Assembly: GCA_040755715.1 (NCBI GenBank)
Contig: JBFLXN010000127.1
Location: forward strand, 1-7,984
Direction of reading: 5' to 3'
Length of the DNA: 7,984 nt
Source of the DNA: JBFLXN01 sp040755715 [NCBI: Candidatus Edwardsbacteria bacterium]
Lineage (GTDB): Bacteria > Edwardsbacteria > AC1 > JBFLXN01
Shown: piece after piece, positions 6,030 through 7,984 of the stretch
How positions within the stretch are numbered: position 1 is the first letter of the stretch
Layout of the letters: the number at the start of each line of letters is the position of its first letter
Position numbers and translations under genes: made by a program
The notes under the pieces: model-generated
What the model saw: the letters and a program-made list of their open reading frames with translations, nothing else
What the model was told of the DNA's origin: nothing
Database searches by the model: none

Positions 6030-6084
6030 AACATACTTCTTTTTTTATTTCCCCTCGTCCCTAATTGAAATTATTTTCATCAAT

Positions 6085-6300
6085 TCACGATGTCTCTCTT
6101 CTGCCATCTCTTCCATCTTCCCTCGTAGCAAGTCTCTCATCCATCTTTTGCCGGATCCTACTAAGGTTTTCCATCATCTCATCAATCTTTGCTACGGTTT
6201 CTTTGATGTGCTTGCCATTAAAATAAGCTGCCAGAGCAATTCCTACCCCAAGAAAGGTAGCCATTACTGCGGCTTGTGCCAGAATTTGAGGCCAGGGCAT
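6085..6300 (-). CDS. 71-aa membrane-anchored coiled-coil protein
   Basis: The protein begins MPWPQILAQAAVMATFLGVG and has one hydrophobic span at about residues 5-27, followed by a polar helix (about 30-60, KHIKETVAKIDEMMENLSRI) with heptad-like spacing suited to a coiled coil, and a charged Arg/Glu/Asp tail. A strong AGGAGGAG site lies six bases before the ATG. Topology suggests a short N-terminus, one span and a cytoplasmic coiled coil. I do not recognise a named family. It is bounded by repeat-rich non-coding DNA on both sides, so it is probably transcribed alone or at a repeat-punctuated boundary. Confidence 0.78.
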   Translation of the reverse strand: MPWPQILAQAAVMATFLGVGIALAAYFNGKHIKETVAKIDEMMENLSRIRQKMDERLATREDGRDGRRETS

Positions 6301-6331
6301 TCTTTCTCCTCCTATTCAATTTAGCGAACTT

Positions 6332-6499
6332 TCGTCAATTGGTATACGGTGGCGAAGCTTGTTTCGGCAATGGTTAAGGGGTTACGGTTTTAAAAGCCGA
6401 CTGACCTAACCCTTAGCCGATACGAGCCTCGTAACCGTAACCGATTAACGAGCTTTTACACGATACGAGCTTCGTAACCCCAACCGATTGACGAGCTTT
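6332..6499. repeat. Degenerate repeat cluster with direct and inverted copies
   Basis: Two 39-bp direct copies lie at 6418-6456 and 6461-6499 (35 of 39 identical, 43-bp period), each with the words CGATACGAG, TCGTAACC, AACCGATT and ACGAGCTTT. A diverged inverted copy lies at 6332-6366: it shares TCGTCAAT and CGAAGCT-x-GT-x-TCG with the reverse complement of the second copy. A further inverted trace (TGGTTAAGGGGTTACGG) lies at 6371-6387. The second direct copy runs into the stop codon of the 168-aa gene, so the repeat is fused to the end of that gene. Confidence 0.8.
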
Positions 6500-7004
6500 A
6501 TATTGTCTCCTGTCTGCCAAAGACTTTTTCACGGTCATCCCAGTTAATTTCAAAATCCAGAAGAAGCCCTTTTATTCCCTTGGCTCTCTCGGTCAATAAG
6601 GAGAAATCAGCTTTCTCACAATCCTGATTGGTTCCCAAAATTTCTCTTTTGATTGTTTCAAGATTACCAGAAAGGCTCCGGTCATATTGAAGCACATCTT
6701 CCAGTTCTTTTTCTCGGATTTTCCCCTTGCGGTCAAAGAGACCGGCATATCCGTAATCGGCGTGTTCTACTTTTTCCATCAGGCGGTCAAGAATTTGAAT
6801 GACCTTTTTCAAGTCCAAAGATTTTATTCCTTGGTCCAAAGCCGCGTTTAAGACCGACTCCCAGCGATAGCGAAGATTTCGTAAATCTTGGGTGTAAGTG
6901 TCGCGCAATTTTTTGTCTGCCTCTCGCAAATTTTCCCGAGGACCATAGTGGAAAAAATTTTTAATTTCTTCCCAGAGGTCCTTTTTGGGGGTTGGTTCAG
7001 GCAT
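6498..7004 (-). CDS. 168-aa soluble helical protein of unknown function
   Basis: I do not recognise this protein. It has no signal peptide or membrane segment, is rich in charged residues, and seems to be a bundle of helices: an N-terminal Pro-rich start (MPEPTPKKDLWEEIKNFF), a helix with RNLRYRWESVLNAAL, then LDLKKVIQILDRLMEKVEHA and a helix near ELEDVLQYDRSLSGNLETI. One Cys lies near residue 128. The ATG is preceded by a strong GAGGAGGAACAATA site. Its stop lies inside the end of a repeat unit, so the last residues may come from repeat-derived DNA. It follows the PilZ and TIGR04076 genes and may share their transcript, though a structured 55-bp element lies between. Confidence 0.82.
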   Translation of the reverse strand: MPEPTPKKDLWEEIKNFFHYGPRENLREADKKLRDTYTQDLRNLRYRWESVLNAALDQGIKSLDLKKVIQILDRLMEKVEHADYGYAGLFDRKGKIREKELEDVLQYDRSLSGNLETIKREILGTNQDCEKADFSLLTERAKGIKGLLLDFEINWDDREKVFGRQETI

Positions 7005-7037
7005 TATTGTTCCTCCTCAAAAAGTATTGAATATTGT

Positions 7038-7124
7038 TCAGGAAACACAGGCTGGAAGCTCCGAAGGAGTCTGAGACTTTTCGGAGTCCTCGGACCTGTG
7101 CCACCATCTGAGTCTGGCTGTCAT
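7038..7124 (-). CDS. Possible 28-aa leader-like ORF
   Basis: An ATG at 7124 sits nine bases after AGGAGA, which itself overlaps the stop of the TIGR04076 gene. The product would be 28 residues with a WWHR segment near the front and a polar remainder. Almost the whole ORF overlaps the nested inverted repeat at 7046-7100, so its apparent coding may be chance. It could be a leader peptide whose translation opens or closes the hairpin ahead of the 168-aa gene. The evidence is weak. Confidence 0.3.
   Translation of the reverse strand: MTARLRWWHRSEDSEKSQTPSELPACVS
7046..7100. repeat. Nested inverted repeat, possible structured RNA
   Basis: Three helices nest inside one another: CACAGG (7046-7051) with CCTGTG (7095-7100), CTCCGAA (7059-7065) with TTCGGAG (7080-7086), and AGTC with GACT flanking a three-base loop inside 7068-7078. 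Internal loops are short. No T-run follows on the minus strand, so it does not look like an intrinsic terminator. It lies in the leader of the 168-aa gene, 42 bases before its start codon. Confidence 0.7.
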
Positions 7125-7130
7125 TGATTG

Positions 7131-7388
7131 TTATCTCCTAATTCGTCTCAATTCAAAGACCACGGGGTTATCAGGATCCGGGCAGGCGATGTGAGCCAGT
7201 CCTTTATTCTTTTCCCAAGGAAGCACGCCACCAAACCGCAAGACCCGAGCGGCGGGAAAGATTGCATAATAAGCGGAAGCACACATCCCTTTTGGAGTAG
7301 TGGCATCAATGACAAATTTGTCGCCTACTCTATGTTTGGCGGCACATTCACCTTTCACTGACTTAACTGTGGCAATAACCTTATACAT
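7131..7388 (-). CDS. TIGR04076 family protein
   Basis: The 85-aa product matches the TIGR04076 family, a set of small proteins of unknown biochemical role. Diagnostic blocks are MYKVIATVKSVKGECAAKH at the start, HRVGDKFVID, PKGMCASAYYAIFP, RFGGVLPWE and the ending CPDPDNPVVFELRR; three cysteines lie in conserved positions. I chose ATG 7388 because family members begin with MYKV-like residues; it overlaps the PilZ stop by eight bases (ATGTATAA). An alternative ATG at 7412 (or GTG 7415) has a better ribosome site, GGAG seven bases before the ATG, and would add eight residues (SLSRKHKM region). The protein is soluble, and coupling to the PilZ gene suggests shared expression. Confidence 0.85.
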   Translation of the reverse strand: MYKVIATVKSVKGECAAKHRVGDKFVIDATTPKGMCASAYYAIFPAARVLRFGGVLPWEKNKGLAHIACPDPDNPVVFELRRIRR

Positions 7389-7788
7389 TTTGTGTTTTCT
7401 TGAAAGACTCATCACTTCGCTCCATATATTGCCTTGCTTTTCTTTCTACAAAATCAACCAATCTTTCAGCATCGTCTTCAAACAAGTTGAGAAATTTTAT
7501 TGCTGTTTCATATTCACCCTTCTTTATCTTCTTACTCCTTACCACTTCCACTACTGAGGGAATAGTCTTTCTTTCCGACAGATAGATTTTCATTTGCAAG
7601 ATAGTTTTGGATTTTAATCTTTCCCTGGTCTCAAAGAGCAGACCGCCGCCGCTAAGATTTTTTGTCCGGCTAGAAATCAGACCTTTAGTGTCAAGCGGAA
7701 AGGCAAGTTTCTTAAACTCTACTTTCGTCCTTTGGGGAAGTCTCAGAAACCTTCGGCGCTCCTGGACTACCTTGGTCTTATCGCTCAT
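7381..7788 (-). CDS. PilZ-domain protein, probable c-di-GMP receptor
   Basis: This 135-aa single-domain protein has the PilZ signatures for binding cyclic di-GMP: RxxxR as R12-RFL-R16 within ERRRFLRLP, and the second motif as N44-L-S46-GG-G49, the Asn variant of (D/N)xSxxG. The beta-barrel strand GEYETAIKFLNL lies around 91-102, followed by a C-terminal helix. Such proteins alter motility, adhesion or polysaccharide export when c-di-GMP rises. I chose ATG 7788 over ATG 7809: AAGGA lies before 7788, and the predicted transcription start falls at or next to 7809, which would make that start leaderless. It overlaps the TIGR04076 gene. Confidence 0.9.
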   Translation of the reverse strand: MSDKTKVVQERRRFLRLPQRTKVEFKKLAFPLDTKGLISSRTKNLSGGGLLFETRERLKSKTILQMKIYLSERKTIPSVVEVVRSKKIKKGEYETAIKFLNLFEDDAERLVDFVERKARQYMERSDESFKKTQNV

Positions 7789-7813
7789 TCTGAGTTTCCT
7801 TATAAGCATTTAC

Positions 7814-7842
7814 ACTATACCACATTCTTTGCAATTTGTCAA
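7814..7842 (-). promoter_or_regulatory. Strong sigma-70-like promoter for the PilZ gene
   Basis: On the minus strand TTGACA (7837-7842) is followed after exactly 17 bases by TATAGT (7814-7819). A T-rich run lies just upstream of the -35. The start of transcription would be near 7807-7809, which leaves about 20 bases of leader before ATG 7788 and decides the choice of start codon. This is the best promoter in the window. Confidence 0.75.
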
Positions 7843-7863
7843 GAAAAAAACCTTACCAGTGTC

Positions 7864-7921
7864 ATTTAAAATTCAAAAGTGAACTCTTTTTAGCGAATTT
7901 AAAGTTCAAAAGTGAACTCTT
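7864..7921 (+). repeat. Two 25-bp direct repeats, 33 bp apart
   Basis: Copies at 7864-7888 and 7897-7921 match at 24 of 25 positions, sharing ATTTAAA then TTCAAAAGTGAACTCTT; the single difference is A/G at 7871/7904. Each contains a dyad, TTCA-AAAG-TGAA, extended to six-base arms in the second copy. The 33-bp spacing is about three helical turns, so two protein dimers would sit on the same face of the DNA. The second copy overlaps the -35 of the promoter, which fits autorepression or transposase binding. Confidence 0.85.
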
Positions 7922-7934
7922 AAACTGCTATAAT
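7905..7934 (+). promoter_or_regulatory. Promoter of the plus-strand gene at the right edge
   Basis: TATAAT at 7929-7934 is a perfect -10. The best -35 is TTCAAA (7905-7910) with an 18-base spacer, matching four of six consensus bases and lying inside the second 25-bp repeat. Transcription would start near 7940-7942. Confidence 0.65.
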
Positions 7935-7960
7935 CTAACCCAAAAAGGAGGGTTTGGATT
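7932..7960 (+). promoter_or_regulatory. Inverted repeat enclosing the ribosome binding site
   Basis: AATCTAACCC (7932-7941) can pair with GGGTTTGGATT (7950-7960) over ten pairs with one bulged base. The right arm takes up the last three G of the AAGGAGGG ribosome site (7945-7952), and the rest lies in the eight-base loop. The left arm overlaps the -10 and ends at the predicted transcription start, so only RNA begun further upstream would contain both arms. Confidence 0.6.
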
Positions 7961-7984
7961 ATGGCAAAACAGTTGCATAAGAAA
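7961..7984 (+). CDS. Start of a plus-strand gene, possibly a transposase (partial)
   Basis: Only eight codons are in the window, reading MAKQLHKK. The start is well supported: AAGGAGGG lies eight bases before the ATG and a perfect TATAAT about 27 bases upstream. Eight residues cannot name a family. The basic N-terminus and the flanking repeats are what one would expect of a DNA-binding transposase, and I place it there by context only. Confidence 0.5.

Larger units (their letters stand above)
5764..6084. other. 321-bp intergenic region with four palindromes
   Basis: I find no supported gene here. The stretch is AT-rich and carries four perfect short palindromes at 5819-5836, 5893-5908, 5956-5973 and 6014-6029, each with unrelated arm sequence but the same layout. 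They lie between the 71-aa and 37-aa membrane-protein genes. A promoter for the 37-aa gene should lie near 5770-5810, but I see no convincing pair of hexamers. Confidence 0.7.
7860..7984 (+). mobile_element. Probable left end of an insertion element (partial)
   Basis: From a TGTC at 7860 the sequence changes character and strand. It holds two near-identical 25-bp repeats, a promoter, and the start of a plus-strand gene that runs off the window. Repeated binding sites at an element end, a promoter overlapping the inner site and a ribosome site guarded by an inverted repeat are typical of insertion sequences. The right end, target duplication and catalytic domain are outside the window, so this is inference. 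Confidence 0.45.

Noticed and set aside
6332-6499. tRNA gene or group of tRNA-like folds
   Set aside because: The paired repeats look cloverleaf-like at first, but there is no T-loop GGTTCGAATCC-type block or CCA-proximal acceptor stem.
7038-7124. Tryptophan-type attenuator
   Set aside because: Two Trp codons are present, but the downstream gene is not an amino-acid biosynthesis gene and there is no alternative terminator hairpin with a T-run.
7128-7882. Plus-strand open frames opposite the TIGR04076 and PilZ genes
   Set aside because: The minus-strand genes carry full family signatures and a promoter; the opposing frames have none.

Overview
This 7,984-base window looks like chromosomal or contig sequence from an uncultured, AT-rich bacterium. 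Intergenic regions are loose and filled with short palindromes and mini-repeats. Several small proteins have no recognisable family, while the recognisable genes have ordinary bacterial features (Shine-Dalgarno sites, sigma-70-like promoters, ATGA couplings). A candidate-phylum bacterium would fit this style, but there is no rRNA or universal marker here, so lineage is inference.

All recognisable full-length genes lie on the minus strand, so the transcription order is right to left. A strong promoter (TTGACA, 17 bp, TATAGT) drives a PilZ-domain protein (a c-di-GMP receptor type) coupled to a TIGR04076-family protein. Next come a structured 55-nt inverted repeat overlapping a possible 28-residue ORF, an unrecognised 168-aa helical protein, a degenerate repeat cluster, and a 71-aa membrane/coiled-coil protein. 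A 321-bp gap with four palindromes follows. After it is a compact group made of a 37-aa single-span membrane protein, a 63-aa ORF and a 121-aa ORF; the last two share a frame and are separated by one amber codon. Then, behind its own promoter, comes an SPFH-domain protein with three C-terminal zinc ribbons.

The left half is envelope polysaccharide biosynthesis. It holds a GT4 glycosyltransferase, a truncated nucleotidyltransferase tail with a small partner gene wedged in, and an overlapping pair: a CapE/WbjB/FnlA-type UDP-GlcNAc dehydratase/epimerase (with the MxxxK variant of the SDR active site) and an RmlD-like reductase. These two would make the first two steps toward a 2-acetamido-2,6-dideoxy-L-hexose such as L-QuiNAc or L-FucNAc. 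The C2-epimerase normally needed is not in the window.

At the extreme right, on the plus strand, there appears to be the left end of an undescribed mobile element: two near-identical 25-bp repeats exactly 33 bp apart, a promoter built on the inner repeat, and the start of a gene. An inverted repeat brackets that gene's ribosome binding site such that only read-through transcripts, not transcripts from the element's own promoter, could hide it. This and the family of six palindromes with the same geometry are the observations most worth following.
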